Shown: positions 15,119-23,601, counted from the first letter of the stretch. The stretch: 23,866 nt of DNA from an uncultured Erythrobacter sp. (GCA_913061345.1 CAJXTZ010000036.1:1-23866); one strand, 5' to 3'. Numbers and translations: made by a program. Notes: a model not told the origin generated them from the sequence alone.

Positions 15119-17011
15119 CTAGATCTCGACCTGGCTGCCCAGTTCCACCACGCGGTTCGTCGGCAGACGAAAGAACTCCATCGGCGTCGCTGCGTTCCGC
15201 ATCATCCAGGCGAACAGCTTTTCGCGCCATACCATCATGCCGGGATTTTCCGCCGAAAGCAGCGTCTGCCGGCTAAGGAAGAAGCTGGTCTTCATCATGT
15301 CGAACGGACCGCCGCACATCTCGCGTCGACTAAGCGCGGCGGGCACATCGGTTTCCTGCATGAAGCCGTAGTTGAGGATAACGCGGAAAAACCCGTCGCC
15401 CAGTTCCTCGATACTGCATCGGTCCACCTCGCCCACGTAGGGCACGTCGGAGATGTTCACCGTCAGCACGATTACCCGTTCGTGCAGCACCTTGTTATGC
15501 TTGATATTGTGCAACAGCGCAGAAGGTGTGCCCTTGCTGCCGGAGTTCATGAAGATCGCTGTGCCGGACACGCGTGCCGTGCTGCCGCGCGCCGATTTCG
15601 CGAAGATATCCAGCGGCAGCCCAGCCTCCGTCATGCGTTGGCGCATCAGCTGGCGCCCCTTGGCCCATGTCGTCAGTAAGGTGAAGGCGATGGCACCCAC
15701 CAACAACGGGAACCAGCCGCCTTCGGGCACCTTCGTCAGGTTTGCAGCGAAATAGGCACCATCCACGATCAGGAACAGCATTACCACAGGTATCGCGATC
15801 CATTTCTTCCATTTCCACACCCCGATGAACAAGACGCCCATCAGCAACGTGTCGATCGTTACCGCCCCCGTCACTGCGATGCCGTATGCGCTGGCGAGGT
15901 TGGATGAATTCTGGAACGTCAGCACCAGCAGGATAACCGCGACCATCAGCGCCCAGTTGATGACTGGAATGTAGATCTGGCCGGAATGCTCGTCGCTCGT
16001 ATGGCAGATGGACAGACGCGGAATGAAACCCAGCTGGATCGCCTGATGGGTGATGGAAAACGCGCCCGATATAACCGCCTGGCTGGCAATGAATGTGGCG
16101 CACGTGGCCAGGATCACCAGCGGCAGTCGATAGGCTTCGGGCGCGAGGAAGAAGAACGGGTTGAGGATTGCCTCCTCCGCCGCTGCGTCGGGCAGACCAA
16201 TAATCATCGCGCCCTGGCCGAAATAGTTGAGCAGCAGGCACGGCATGACGAAACCGAACCACGACAGCTTCATGGGTCCGCGCCCGAAGTGCCCCATGTC
16301 CGAATACAGCGCTTCTGCACCGGTCACGGCCAAAACGACCGAACCGAGTGCGAGGAAGGCGAACCACTTGTCGGTGATGAAGAACTGCACCGCGTACCAT
16401 GGGTTCAGTGCCCATAGAACTTCCGGCGAACCGAAAATCTGCACTATGCCCAGAATGGCGATGGTGGTGAAATAGAGGATCATTACCGGAGCAAACAGAG
16501 CCCCTACCTTCTCCGTCCCGCGCTTCTGCAGGACGAAGAGGCCCACCAGCAGCACCAGCGCAATGGGAATGACGAAGCGATCCAGCCGTTGATCCACCAC
16601 CGTCAGCCCCTCTACCGAGGAGAGTACGGAAATGGCGGGCGTAATCATGGAATCGCCGTAGAACAGCGCAGTAGCGAACACGCCCAATAGCACGATCAGC
16701 CAACTGTAACTGGTCTTGCCTGCCCTTCGCGAAAGCAGTGCCACCAAAGCCAGGCTACCGCCCTGCCCGTTGTTGTCGGCTCGCATCAGGATGGTGACGT
16801 ACTGGATCGCCACCACCAGCGTCATCGACCAGAATATGAGGCTGACAACGCCCAGCACGTGCAGATCGTCGATTGGCAGGCTGTGCGCGCCACGAAACGT
16901 TTCGCGAAATGCGTAGAGCGGGGACGTGCCGATATCGCCGAAGACGATGCCTATGGCACCGGCGGCGAGCTTCAGCTTGGCAGAGTCCCGGTCTTGTCCG
17001 GTTGCGCTCAT
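15119..17011 (-). CDS. kup: low-affinity potassium uptake transporter Kup
   Basis: Potassium-proton symporter of the inner membrane, KUP/HAK/KT family. The 630 residues match the family length. The N-terminus [25 protein letters not shown] is the family signature, then about 12 hydrophobic segments up to about residue 460, including [19 protein letters not shown] and the [28 protein letters not shown] region. A soluble C-terminal domain of about 160 residues follows. The ATG at 17011 has no strong ribosome site but gives the expected N-terminus. It stands apart from the ccm genes by 91 bp on the same strand. Identification is secure. Confidence 0.95.
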   Translation of the reverse strand: MSATGQDRDSAKLKLAAGAIGIVFGDIGTSPLYAFRETFRGAHSLPIDDLHVLGVVSLIFWSMTLVVAIQYVTILMRADNNGQGGSLALVALLSRRAGKTSYSWLIVLLGVFATALFYGDSMITPAISVLSSVEGLTVVDQRLDRFVIPIALVLLVGLFVLQKRGTEKVGALFAPVMILYFTTIAILGIVQIFGSPEVLWALNPWYAVQFFITDKWFAFLALGSVVLAVTGAEALYSDMGHFGRGPMKLSWFGFVMPCLLLNYFGQGAMIIGLPDAAAEEAILNPFFFLAPEAYRLPLVILATCATFIASQAVISGAFSITHQAIQLGFIPRLSICHTSDEHSGQIYIPVINWALMVAVILLVLTFQNSSNLASAYGIAVTGAVTIDTLLMGVLFIGVWKWKKWIAIPVVMLFLIVDGAYFAANLTKVPEGGWFPLLVGAIAFTLLTTWAKGRQLMRQRMTEAGLPLDIFAKSARGSTARVSGTAIFMNSGSKGTPSALLHNIKHNKVLHERVIVLTVNISDVPYVGEVDRCSIEELGDGFFRVILNYGFMQETDVPAALSRREMCGGPFDMMKTSFFLSRQTLLSAENPGMMVWREKLFAWMMRNAATPMEFFRLPTNRVVELGSQVEI

Positions 17012-17078
17012 CTGGATTTTCAGCCCATCAGATCCGTAGCGAACGGCGAAGCGGGCGCGTTAGCAGCAGTGGGGGCAA

Positions 17079-17096
17079 GCCGCAACATGATGCGGC
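17079..17096 (-). terminator. hairpin after the ccm operon
   Basis: GCCGCA-ACATGA-TGCGGC, 6-bp stem, starts 6 nt after the last stop codon of the ccm genes and is followed on the minus strand by TTGCCCCC. Without a T-run it is a weak terminator candidate, or it may be a transcript-end stabiliser. Confidence 0.35.
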
Positions 17097-17102
17097 GCAA
17101 CA

Positions 17103-17804
17103 TCATCGTGCGTCTTCCGGTGGCACAGTACCTTGCGAAGGAGCCTGTGTTTGCGGAATGATTGGCTGCTGCCCGGCTCGCATTGCGGCCAGCATGTCAT
17201 CGAGCCGCGCGAGGCGGTTCTCGAGGCCAGCCCGGCCCTCTGCACTGTTCGGTGCATTTTCCAGGGTGTCGCTCCACACCTGGCGCGCTTCTATCAGGCG
17301 TCCCTGCCGCACCAGCGAAACGCCGAGGAAATATCCGGGTGCAAGGTTATCGGGTTTCAGGTTGGATGCGCATTGAAAGGCATAGAGCGACGCCTGCGTC
17401 AGGGAACCGCCTGCATGTTCGGTTAGCACGATCCCCTGCGCCAGCCATGCCTCGAAATCCTGCGGATTCTCTCGCGTGACACCGGCCAGCATCTGGGCAG
17501 CTTCGGCATAACGCCCGCGGCGTGCCCAGGCGTCGGAGGTTATCAGCATGTTGCTACCCGACCTGTCTGCCTGCGCCACGAACTCCTGCCGCGCCGCGAC
17601 AACGTCAAAGGCCTGCCTGCCCGCCAGATCGGTGGCGGATGTAGGAGAAGAAGGTAGGTCCGGACTGGCTTGCAAGGCATAGCCCGCAAGACCGAAGCCC
17701 AGTGCGGCAGCAAGGCTGGTCCAAAGCCCGCGCGATATGCCGAAGCCAAAGACGGCGATGGCAAAGGCGATCAGCGCCAGGGCGATGACGATAACCCAGG
17801 TCAT
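17103..17804 (-). CDS. ccmI: TPR protein of cytochrome c maturation, CcmI/CycH-like
   Basis: Last gene of the ccm operon. In the family, CcmI presents apocytochrome c to the haem lyase CcmF-CcmH at the periplasmic face. The 233 residues start MTWVIVIALALIAFAIAVFGFG, a membrane anchor, with a second hydrophobic stretch right after it. A tetratricopeptide-like part follows at about 90-200 (RRGRYAEAAQMLAGVTRENPQDFEAWLAQGIVL, then LVRQGRLIEARQVWSDTLENAP). The tail is Pro- and Gln-rich. The ATG at 17804 overlaps the ccmH stop by 4 nt; an in-frame start further upstream lies inside ccmH and is rejected. Family similarity is weak outside the TPRs; the operon position decides the name. Confidence 0.8.
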   Translation of the reverse strand: MTWVIVIALALIAFAIAVFGFGISRGLWTSLAAALGFGLAGYALQASPDLPSSPTSATDLAGRQAFDVVAARQEFVAQADRSGSNMLITSDAWARRGRYAEAAQMLAGVTRENPQDFEAWLAQGIVLTEHAGGSLTQASLYAFQCASNLKPDNLAPGYFLGVSLVRQGRLIEARQVWSDTLENAPNSAEGRAGLENRLARLDDMLAAMRAGQQPIIPQTQAPSQGTVPPEDAR

Positions 17805-18226
17805 GCGGCTTCTTCCGCCGCGCGCTTGCCCAGACGGCGGAGCAGTATCGTACCTGCAAGCAGCAGCAGCACGATGGGCAGCACGAACAGCGGCCAGGTC
17901 GTTGCGCTGACCTGCGGTTCGTAGCTGACGTAATCTCCATAGCGAGAGATCAGCCATTGGCGCACTTCGTCCGGGCTTTCGCCCGCGTCGATGCGGGTGC
18001 GGACCTGGTGGCGCATGTCTCCTGCCATCGGTGCATCACTGTCGGCAATGGACTGGCTCTGGCATTTGAGGCAGCGTAGCGTGTGCATCAGATCACGCGC
18101 CTGCGCCTCCAGTGCGGGGTCTTCCAGTTGGGTATAGGCATAGGGTGCCGGCGGCATGCGATCCTGCGCGGCGGCAGGTTGCACCAATGCCAGCGCCGCC
18201 AGCAGGGGGAGCAAACACCGCATCAT
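17801..18226 (-). CDS. ccmH: cytochrome c maturation thioredoxin-like reductase CcmH
   Basis: Periplasmic, membrane-tethered thiol protein that helps reduce the CxxCH motif of apocytochrome c. The 141 residues begin with a Sec signal (MMRCLLPLLAALALVQPAAA) and carry the family motif LRCLKCQSQSIADS, with C52 and C55. A C-terminal membrane helix follows (ATTWPLFVLPIVLLLLAGTILLRRL). It is the short CcmH/CycL form; the TPR half is a separate gene (ccmI). Two adjacent ATG codons (18226 and 18223) are possible; the first overlaps the ccmG stop by 4 nt. Confidence 0.94.
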   Translation of the reverse strand: MMRCLLPLLAALALVQPAAAQDRMPPAPYAYTQLEDPALEAQARDLMHTLRCLKCQSQSIADSDAPMAGDMRHQVRTRIDAGESPDEVRQWLISRYGDYVSYEPQVSATTWPLFVLPIVLLLLAGTILLRRLGKRAAEEAA

Positions 18227-18759
18227 GCCCCGGCCTTCCGCAATTCTTCCAGCAGCATAGGCACATCGTCTTCGCGAATGTCGCCAATGTGCTGGTAGGT
18301 AATCACCCCATTGCCATCTATCACGAAAGTCTCCGGCACGCCGGAAGAGCCGATAGCGAGTTGCAGTTCGGAAATATCGTCCTTTCCGATACGCGTGAAG
18401 GGATTGCCGTAGATGGATAGGAAGCGCTCGACATCTTCGGGCCGGTCGCGAATGGCCACGGCGACGATATTTGCCCCGGCGCGTTCCAGCGCTTCAAGTT
18501 GCGGCGCTTCTGCCGCGCACGGTATGCACCAGCTTGCAAATATGTTCAGCAATCTGGGCTCGCCGTCTGACAGGTCTGCACGGCTGAGCCCCGGTCTGCT
18601 CTCCACAACCGGCGGAAGGTCGAATTCCGGCATCGGTTCGCCAACCATCGCGGACTCGACGAAATCGTCCTTCGGCTGCGAAAGTTGATAGGCGAACAGG
18701 CCGAACAGTGCAGCGGCAATGCCAACGATGATCCAGAGGCCGTACCGAAGGCGTTTCAT
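18223..18759 (-). CDS. ccmG: periplasmic thiol:disulfide interchange protein CcmG/DsbE
   Basis: Thioredoxin-fold protein that keeps apocytochrome c cysteines reduced in the periplasm. The 178 residues begin with a membrane anchor (MKRLRYGLWIIVGIAAALFGLFAYQL). The active site is W77-C78-I-P-C81 in FASWCIPCAAEAP, and GVPETFVIDGNG holds the cis-proline, both typical of DsbE. Start 18759 overlaps the ccmF stop by 4 nt. An upstream in-frame extension of 54 codons would lie inside ccmF and is rejected. The redox partner CcdA/DsbD is not in the window. Confidence 0.95.
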   Translation of the reverse strand: MKRLRYGLWIIVGIAAALFGLFAYQLSQPKDDFVESAMVGEPMPEFDLPPVVESRPGLSRADLSDGEPRLLNIFASWCIPCAAEAPQLEALERAGANIVAVAIRDRPEDVERFLSIYGNPFTRIGKDDISELQLAIGSSGVPETFVIDGNGVITYQHIGDIREDDVPMLLEELRKAGA

Positions 18760-20714
18760 GATGCAACCAACTCCGCATTCTCGATCCGGCGCTCTTCGTG
18801 GCGTACCTCGGCAGAGCGACGACGCACATCGCCGATCACGCGGCCCAGCAGTGCCAGCATACCGCCAAATGCGATCAGCAGCCCGCCATACCAGATGTAG
18901 GTGACAAACGGTTTCCACCACAGACGCAGCTGCCAGCGGCCATCTTCTGCCATATTACCCAGCGCAACGTACAACTGCCCGTTCCATCGGGTAAGCAGGG
19001 CGACTTCGCTTGTCTCGCCTTGCGGTGCCCAGAAACTGCGCGCTTGCGGATGCGCCTCACGCAGTGGGCCGCCATCGTAACTTACCAGAAGATCGCCCTG
19101 CATCGCGGTCCAGTTCGGACCAGCTACCGGGCTAACGGACACCATCGTCGCCTCCCATGGACCGACTTCGATCACGTCGCCGGGCGACGCTGCCACCAAC
19201 CGTTCTTGCTGAAAAGCGGTATCGGCAGCCACTCCGAACAAAGCCACCGCCACGCCGAAATGCGCCACGCACATGCCCCATACAGGCAGCGGCGTGCGCA
19301 GCAGTTTACGGCCGCGCAATGGTATGAAGCTGGCGATTGCCACGCCCCCGGCCATCGCCAGTCCCAGCAGAGGCAGCAGACCGATGTCACTCAAGGCCAG
19401 CACCAGCGCCAGAGTGGCCACGGTAGCAAAGGCGATGATGATGACGGGCAACCTGATCCGCTCGAACGAGTCTTTTCGCCAGCGCAGCATCGGGCCAACG
19501 GCCAGTATCGCCAGCATCGGCAGGAAAAAGATTGCGCTGACCGGGTTGAAATAGGGCGGACCCACCGAAACGCGCACGTCGAAGGCCTCTGTCAGCAATG
19601 GATAGAGCGTGCCCAGCAACACGATCCCAAGAATGGCGGACAGCGCTACGTTGTTCACCACCAGGGCGCCTTCCCGGCTGAGCAGAGAAAACCGCTCCCC
19701 CTCGGCGATCGTATTGGCGCGCAGGGCGAACAGCACCAGCGCACCGCCTATGTACAGCGCCAGCAGCACCAGGATAAAGCTGCCGCGCTCCGGATCGACG
19801 GCAAAAGCGTGAACTGAGGTAAGAATACCTGAACGCACCAGGAAAGTACCCAGCATGCTCATCGAAAAGGCGATGACGCCCAGCATGATCGTCCAGGTGC
19901 GCAAGGCATCGCGGGCTGCCAGCACGCTGGCCGAGTGCAGCAGCGCGGTGGCCGCCAGCCACGGTATCAGACTGGCGTTTTCCACCGGGTCCCAGAACCA
20001 CCAGCCGCCCCAGCCCAGCTCGTAATAGGCCCAGTAGGAACCGGCAGCGATGCCGATGGTGAGGAATATCCACGAGGCCAGCACCCAGGGGCGCATGACG
20101 CGGGCGAATTCCGGCGTCACATTGCGCGTCAGCAGCGCGCCCACGGCAAAGCTGAAGGCGACCGACAGGCCGACATAGCCGATATACAGCGTCGGCGGAT
20201 GGAAGGAGACGCCCATGTCCTGAAGCAGAGGGTTCAATCCATTGCCATCGACGGGAACGGGAGAAAGCCGTTCGAACGGGTTGGATGACAGCAGGATAAA
20301 CAGGTAGAAACCCACCGCCACGCAAGCCTGCGCGCCCAGCGTCGCCATCATCATTCGCCGGGGTAGGCGATGTTCGATCAACGCGATCAGGCCGCCCGCC
20401 AGCGCCATCACGGTGATCCACAGCAGCATCGACCCTTCGTGATTGGCCCAGGCGCCCGACAGCTTGAATGCCATCGGCTTCATCGAGTGCGAATGGGTGG
20501 CCACCAGCTTCACGGAAAGGTCGGTGACGGCAAAGGCATAAACCAGCGCGCCGAATGATACCGCGCAAAGCCCCGCTTGAAGAACCGCCGCCGGACGGAC
20601 CAGCGCAGCCAGCGCGCTATCTTCGTTGCGCACGCCGAGGAAGCCGCCCAGCAATTGCAGAACGGCCAGCGCGGCAGCCAGCCACAGGGCAGCAAGACCG
20701 ATTTCTGCGATCAT
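18756..20714 (-). CDS. ccmF: cytochrome c haem lyase subunit CcmF
   Basis: Large inner-membrane protein that moves haem from CcmE to apocytochrome c. The 652 residues fit the family. The haem-handling WWD signature is W235-G-G-W-W-F-W-D242, continuing PVENASLIPWL. The N-terminal segment SGAWANHEGSMLLWI and the following multi-pass region are typical. The C-terminal part (about 480-640) contains a periplasmic loop and a last membrane helix. ATG 20714 overlaps the ccmE stop (ATGA). Identification is secure. Confidence 0.97.
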   Translation of the reverse strand: MIAEIGLAALWLAAALAVLQLLGGFLGVRNEDSALAALVRPAAVLQAGLCAVSFGALVYAFAVTDLSVKLVATHSHSMKPMAFKLSGAWANHEGSMLLWITVMALAGGLIALIEHRLPRRMMMATLGAQACVAVGFYLFILLSSNPFERLSPVPVDGNGLNPLLQDMGVSFHPPTLYIGYVGLSVAFSFAVGALLTRNVTPEFARVMRPWVLASWIFLTIGIAAGSYWAYYELGWGGWWFWDPVENASLIPWLAATALLHSASVLAARDALRTWTIMLGVIAFSMSMLGTFLVRSGILTSVHAFAVDPERGSFILVLLALYIGGALVLFALRANTIAEGERFSLLSREGALVVNNVALSAILGIVLLGTLYPLLTEAFDVRVSVGPPYFNPVSAIFFLPMLAILAVGPMLRWRKDSFERIRLPVIIIAFATVATLALVLALSDIGLLPLLGLAMAGGVAIASFIPLRGRKLLRTPLPVWGMCVAHFGVAVALFGVAADTAFQQERLVAASPGDVIEVGPWEATMVSVSPVAGPNWTAMQGDLLVSYDGGPLREAHPQARSFWAPQGETSEVALLTRWNGQLYVALGNMAEDGRWQLRLWWKPFVTYIWYGGLLIAFGGMLALLGRVIGDVRRRSAEVRHEERRIENAELVAS

Positions 20715-21196
20715 TCGCTGGTGCCTGCCACACTTTCCTGCAGTTCTTCGCGAAGCTCGGCCGTGTTCATGCCTTCAAGTTCGCGCGGCATGTAATTCTC
20801 GTCATGCTTGGCAAGGAGATTGTTGGCAACGAATGTGCCGTCGGCGCGCATGCTGCCTTCGGCCACAACGCCCGATCCTTCAACGAACAAGGCGGGCACG
20901 ATACCTGCGTAGATGACCGGGACGCGTGCCTTTCCGTCTTGCACCACGAATTCCACCGTCACCCCATCGGCAGCGGTGTCGATGGACCCGTTTTCCACCA
21001 TGCCGCCAAGACGAATGGCCTGGCCCGGCACGGGCGGGCTGGCGGCAATATCAGCCGGCACGTAAAAATAACTCGCCTGGTTACGCAGCGCATAGGCCGC
21101 CAGCAGCCCTGCGCCTACCAGTGCGACAAGAGCGACGACCACCAGCACCAGCCTCTGGTGCTTGGGCTTCAGCCCGCCGGTTCTATCCGCATTCAT
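20711..21196 (-). CDS. ccmE: haem chaperone CcmE
   Basis: Periplasmic haem carrier anchored by one N-terminal helix (LVLVVVALVALVGAGLLAAYAL). It receives haem from CcmC and gives it to CcmF. In the 161 residues the haem-binding histidine is H131 with Y135 in LLAKHDENYMP, matching E. coli H130 and Y134. GGMVENGS and FVVQDGKARVPVIYAGIVPALFVEG form the OB-fold strands of the family. The start at 21196 overlaps the ccmD stop by 4 nt. Identification is secure. Confidence 0.97.
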   Translation of the reverse strand: MNADRTGGLKPKHQRLVLVVVALVALVGAGLLAAYALRNQASYFYVPADIAASPPVPGQAIRLGGMVENGSIDTAADGVTVEFVVQDGKARVPVIYAGIVPALFVEGSGVVAEGSMRADGTFVANNLLAKHDENYMPRELEGMNTAELREELQESVAGTSE

Positions 21197-21333
21197 TTCC
21201 TGCGTGTCTCCTCGCGCCGCTTCTCAGCGCGGCGCATCGTCAGCCAGCTGGAGATTACCAGCGCCAAAGTGCCGACAAGTGTTACCCCCAAGGCTGCATA
21301 AACGAACAACCACTGGTCCAGCGATTCTCTCAC
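21193..21333 (-). CDS. ccmD: haem exporter small protein CcmD
   Basis: Short membrane protein of 46 residues that in System I releases holo-CcmE from the CcmABC complex. One hydrophobic helix (LFVYAALGVTLVGTLALVISSWL) is followed by a very basic tail (MRRAEKRREETRRK), the usual CcmD pattern. The start is GTG at 21333, overlapping the ccmC stop by 4 nt (GTGA). The stop overlaps the ccmE ATG. It is identified by size, pattern and operon place rather than by a conserved motif. Confidence 0.88.
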   Translation of the reverse strand: MRESLDQWLFVYAALGVTLVGTLALVISSWLTMRRAEKRREETRRK

Positions 21334-22064
21334 CGTGCCATTTCCTCTGCCTGCAAGGCCTTGCGACGCAGGCGCGCCTCCGCCTGGGTGTCGGCGAGAA
21401 TTGCCCGCATGCGTGCAAGCATCACTCCGCCGAACAACAGGGAAAAGCCAAACGTTGCTATCAGGAGCGGCCACAGAAAAACCGGATCAATGGAACTTTC
21501 GCCCATGGTTATGCTGGGCGGTTGATGAAGACTATTCCACCACACCACTGAACGGTTGATGATGGGGATGTTGATTGCACCCACCAGGCCGAAGATAGCG
21601 GCGATCCGACTGGACTGGCCTTCCCGCGCCAGGGAGGACGAAAGCGCGATATAGCCGAAGTAAAGGAACAACAGCACCAGCATCGAGGTGAGCCGCCCGT
21701 CCCACACCCACCATGTTCCCCATGTAGGTCGTCCCCAGATGGAGCCGGTAACCAGGCAAAGCGCGGTAAAGGTCGCGCCCGGCACGGCTGCGGCACGCGC
21801 AGCGATGGCGGCCAGCGGATGACGCCACACAAGCTCCATCAGGCTGGCGATGGCGATGGCGGACCACCCCCCCATGCCCAGCCACGCGGCGGGAACATGG
21901 ACAAACAGGATACGCACGGTATCGCCCATCAATCGATCGGGCGGAACCTGCGTCAGGCCCCAGAACACCGCGCCAAACGACAGGACAAGTCCACTCCCCA
22001 GAAGCGGCACGGTAAGCCATCTGGCGATCTTCAGGAAACGGGCAGGATTGGCAAAACCATGCAT
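21330..22064 (-). CDS. ccmC: haem exporter protein CcmC
   Basis: Inner-membrane protein with about six helices that loads haem on CcmE. In the 244 residues the tryptophan-rich WWD motif is W115-G-T-W-W-V-W-D122, followed by GRLTSMLVLLFLYFGYIAL, and VHVPAAWLGMGGWSA contains one of the two haem-ligand histidines (the other is in NSLHQP). It is the first ccm gene in this operon; ccmA and ccmB, the ABC ATPase and permease that usually precede it, are absent. It starts 87 bp after the dehydrogenase stop, with no convincing ribosome site. Confidence 0.96.
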   Translation of the reverse strand: MHGFANPARFLKIARWLTVPLLGSGLVLSFGAVFWGLTQVPPDRLMGDTVRILFVHVPAAWLGMGGWSAIAIASLMELVWRHPLAAIAARAAAVPGATFTALCLVTGSIWGRPTWGTWWVWDGRLTSMLVLLFLYFGYIALSSSLAREGQSSRIAAIFGLVGAINIPIINRSVVWWNSLHQPPSITMGESSIDPVFLWPLLIATFGFSLLFGGVMLARMRAILADTQAEARLRRKALQAEEMAR

Positions 22065-22151
22065 ATTATGGACAAAGTCATCCTCTCGCCCGGCCTTTTA
22101 CAGTCGCCGCGCGCGTGAACAAGGAAAACCGGGCTTGTATCGCAGCCGAAT

Positions 22152-23216
22152 TCAGGCGCGACCGATCAACCTTTGGGCCATCGCATCGGCGACCTCGTTG
22201 GAAGGCCGACCCGTGCTGTCGCTTTCGCTCCAGATCTCGGTAAGGCGCGCGGGAATCTGCGCGATGCGCTTGCGAACTTCGTTGATATCACACGGCGTAC
22301 CTTCGCGGCGGCATAGGTATTCGTAGCTGACGTTGATGATGCCGCCCGCATTGATAACGTAGTCGGGCGCATACAGGATGCCCCGCTCATGCAACTGCTG
22401 TCCGTGTACCGGACGCGCCAACTGGTTGTTCGCGCCACCGGCAACAACAGCGCAATCGAGACGGGCAATGCCTTCGTCATCGAGAATGGCACCCAGCGCG
22501 TTTGGGCTGAACACATCGCATTCAACGCCCATCACCTGGTCTGCGGAAACTGCCTTGCCGCACAGTTCTTGCGCCATGGCGTCGGCCCGCTTGTCGTCGA
22601 TATCGGAAAGGGTCAGGCGTGCGCCATCCTTGGCGAGCAAGCGCGCCACACCGCCGCCCACAGAGCCACAGCCTTGCACCGCCACACGCACGCCCTGCAT
22701 CGAATCCTTGCCCAGTTTATGCGCCACCGCCGCCTTGATACCGTGATAGATACCCATGGCGGTGAACGGGCCGGGGTCGCCGCCCGCATCGCCCTCTTCG
22801 GCGGGAAGTCCGCAGACATGCTCCGTGCGTGTGCGAATGGCGACCATGTCGGCCTCCGTCGCGCCAACGTCTTCTGCAGTGACATAGCGCCCATCCAGCG
22901 CCTCCACCGCGTCACCGAAGGCGCGCAGCATGGCTTCTGTCTTCTTGCCGGACTTGTCGAGCAACACCACAGCCTTGCCGCCACCGACAGGCAAACCGGC
23001 CATAGCATTCTTGTAGCTCATCCCGCGCGACAGACGCAGCGCATCGCGCATCGCATTGGCGGGATCTGCATAGTGCCAGAAACGGGTACCACCCGCTGCG
23101 GGGCCGAGGTGGGTGGAATGCAGCGCGATAATGGCGGTTAGACCGGAGGCGCGATCATGCACGACCTCTACTCGCTCGTGATCGTCCCAGTCGGGTTCGT
23201 TCCAGAATGCCGGCAT
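22152..23216 (-). CDS. Leu/Phe/Val-type amino acid dehydrogenase
   Basis: NAD(P)-dependent oxidative deamination of a branched-chain or aromatic amino acid to the 2-oxo acid. The 354 residues carry substrate and catalytic lysines K69 (MSYKNAMAGLP) and K81 (PVGGGKAVV), matching K68 and K80 of bacterial leucine dehydrogenase. ELFV-type AAGGTRFW and a Rossmann motif (VQGCGSVGGGVARLL, then SDID) follow. The length is that of leucine and phenylalanine dehydrogenases, shorter than glutamate dehydrogenases. The start MPAFWNEPDWDDHE at 23216 is chosen by the family N-terminus; an upstream in-frame extension would read through the tRNA scar. The original upstream region has been replaced by the integrated element, 48 bp beyond the start. 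Substrate is undecided among Leu, Val and Phe. Confidence 0.9.
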   Translation of the reverse strand: MPAFWNEPDWDDHERVEVVHDRASGLTAIIALHSTHLGPAAGGTRFWHYADPANAMRDALRLSRGMSYKNAMAGLPVGGGKAVVLLDKSGKKTEAMLRAFGDAVEALDGRYVTAEDVGATEADMVAIRTRTEHVCGLPAEEGDAGGDPGPFTAMGIYHGIKAAVAHKLGKDSMQGVRVAVQGCGSVGGGVARLLAKDGARLTLSDIDDKRADAMAQELCGKAVSADQVMGVECDVFSPNALGAILDDEGIARLDCAVVAGGANNQLARPVHGQQLHERGILYAPDYVINAGGIINVSYEYLCRREGTPCDINEVRKRIAQIPARLTEIWSESDSTGRPSNEVADAMAQRLIGRA

Positions 23217-23264
23217 TGCCCTAGCCCTCTCTTGATCCAAAACTAGCAGGAATGCTGGAGATAA

Positions 23265-23309
23265 TGGGGCGACCGACGGGATTTGAACCCGCGACCTCCG
23301 GTACCACAA
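23265..23309 (-). tRNA. tRNA-His 3' part only: integration (attachment) site scar
   Basis: Read on the minus strand, 45 nt match the 3' part of a tRNA-His gene. They comprise the anticodon loop TTGTGGT (anticodon GTG, with T33 and G37), the 3' anticodon strand ACCGG, variable AGGTC, T-arm GCGGG-TTCAAAT-CCCGT, acceptor strand CGGTCGC, discriminator C73 (the bacterial tRNA-His hallmark) and encoded CCA. The 5' side does not fit: the stem partner should be CCGGT, but CTCGC is present, and no 5' acceptor GCGACCG or D-arm follows. The break is exactly at the anticodon loop, the usual crossover point of tyrosine integrases, so this is best read as one attachment site of an element lying at higher coordinates. 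It is not a functional tRNA. Confidence 0.85.
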
Positions 23310-23405
23310 GCGAGTGGTCCTCCATTGCTCCAACCGTATCCAACCGGTTTACGCCGGTAAGACCTGCCGTTTATCCGTCTTGACCAGTCCTGATCGGCCC
23401 ATTTC

Positions 23406-23421
23406 AGGTTCACTTGAACCT
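23406..23421. repeat. perfect palindrome AGGTTCA-CT-TGAACCT
   Basis: A 7-bp perfect inverted repeat with a 2-base spacer, in non-coding DNA about 100 bp from the attachment-site break. The size and symmetry fit a dimeric repressor operator or an excisionase or integrase accessory site. The function is inferred. Confidence 0.5.
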
Positions 23422-23455
23422 TGGAGCGCCGGTACTGGCCTTCGTCTTGGAGCGC
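23421..23455 (+). repeat. direct repeat TTGGAGCGC, two copies
   Basis: TTGGAGCGC occurs at 23421-23429 and 23447-23455, 26 bp apart. A third, inverted TTGGAGC is at 23328-23334 and a partial one near 23550. Short repeats near an attachment site are candidates for integrase arm-binding sites. In GC-rich DNA such short repeats can also arise by chance. Confidence 0.35.
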
Positions 23456-23601
23456 GCCCTAGGTCCCTCATTTTGCAGGCGCAAGCGCAAATCAGGTTCC
23501 CGTAATAATATGTCGCGAGGACAGAACCGGGAGACTGAAACCTCCTGCGTGGAGCGTCGCTCTAACACGAATGACAAGGCCCCTAAAATGTCATCGTGCG
23601 A

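Larger units (their letters stand above)
23310..23601. other. gene-poor terminal part of the putative integrated element
   Basis: These 292 bases between the tRNA scar and the truncated gene hold no frame I can support. They appear less GC-rich and less codon-structured than the left 23 kb. Visible are a small hairpin (ACCGG-TTTACG-CCGGT, 23343-23358), a 16-bp palindrome (23406-23421), and repeated TTGGAGC motifs. Non-coding attachment-site flanks of this kind are usual at element ends, where integrase arm sites and operators lie. Confidence 0.5.

Noticed and set aside
15495..16703. 402-codon minus-strand frame inside kup
   Set aside because: Same strand as kup but a different frame; the kup frame has full family signatures, so this is a shadow.
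18798..19817. 339-codon plus-strand frame antisense to ccmF
   Set aside because: Gln-, His- and Arg-rich translation without any recognisable motif; ccmF on the other strand is certain.
19387..20568. 393-codon minus-strand frame inside ccmF
   Set aside because: Shadow of ccmF in another frame, with no domain and an Arg-, Gly- and Ala-rich composition.
23217..23333. 39-codon N-terminal extension of the dehydrogenase
   Set aside because: It is translated through the tRNA scar (RRSRVQIPSVAP is the usual false peptide from a tRNA 3' end) and lies before the family N-terminus.
23265..23345. A complete tRNA gene at this position
   Set aside because: The 5' half gives neither a matching anticodon stem nor an acceptor strand or D-arm; only the 3' 45 nt fit.
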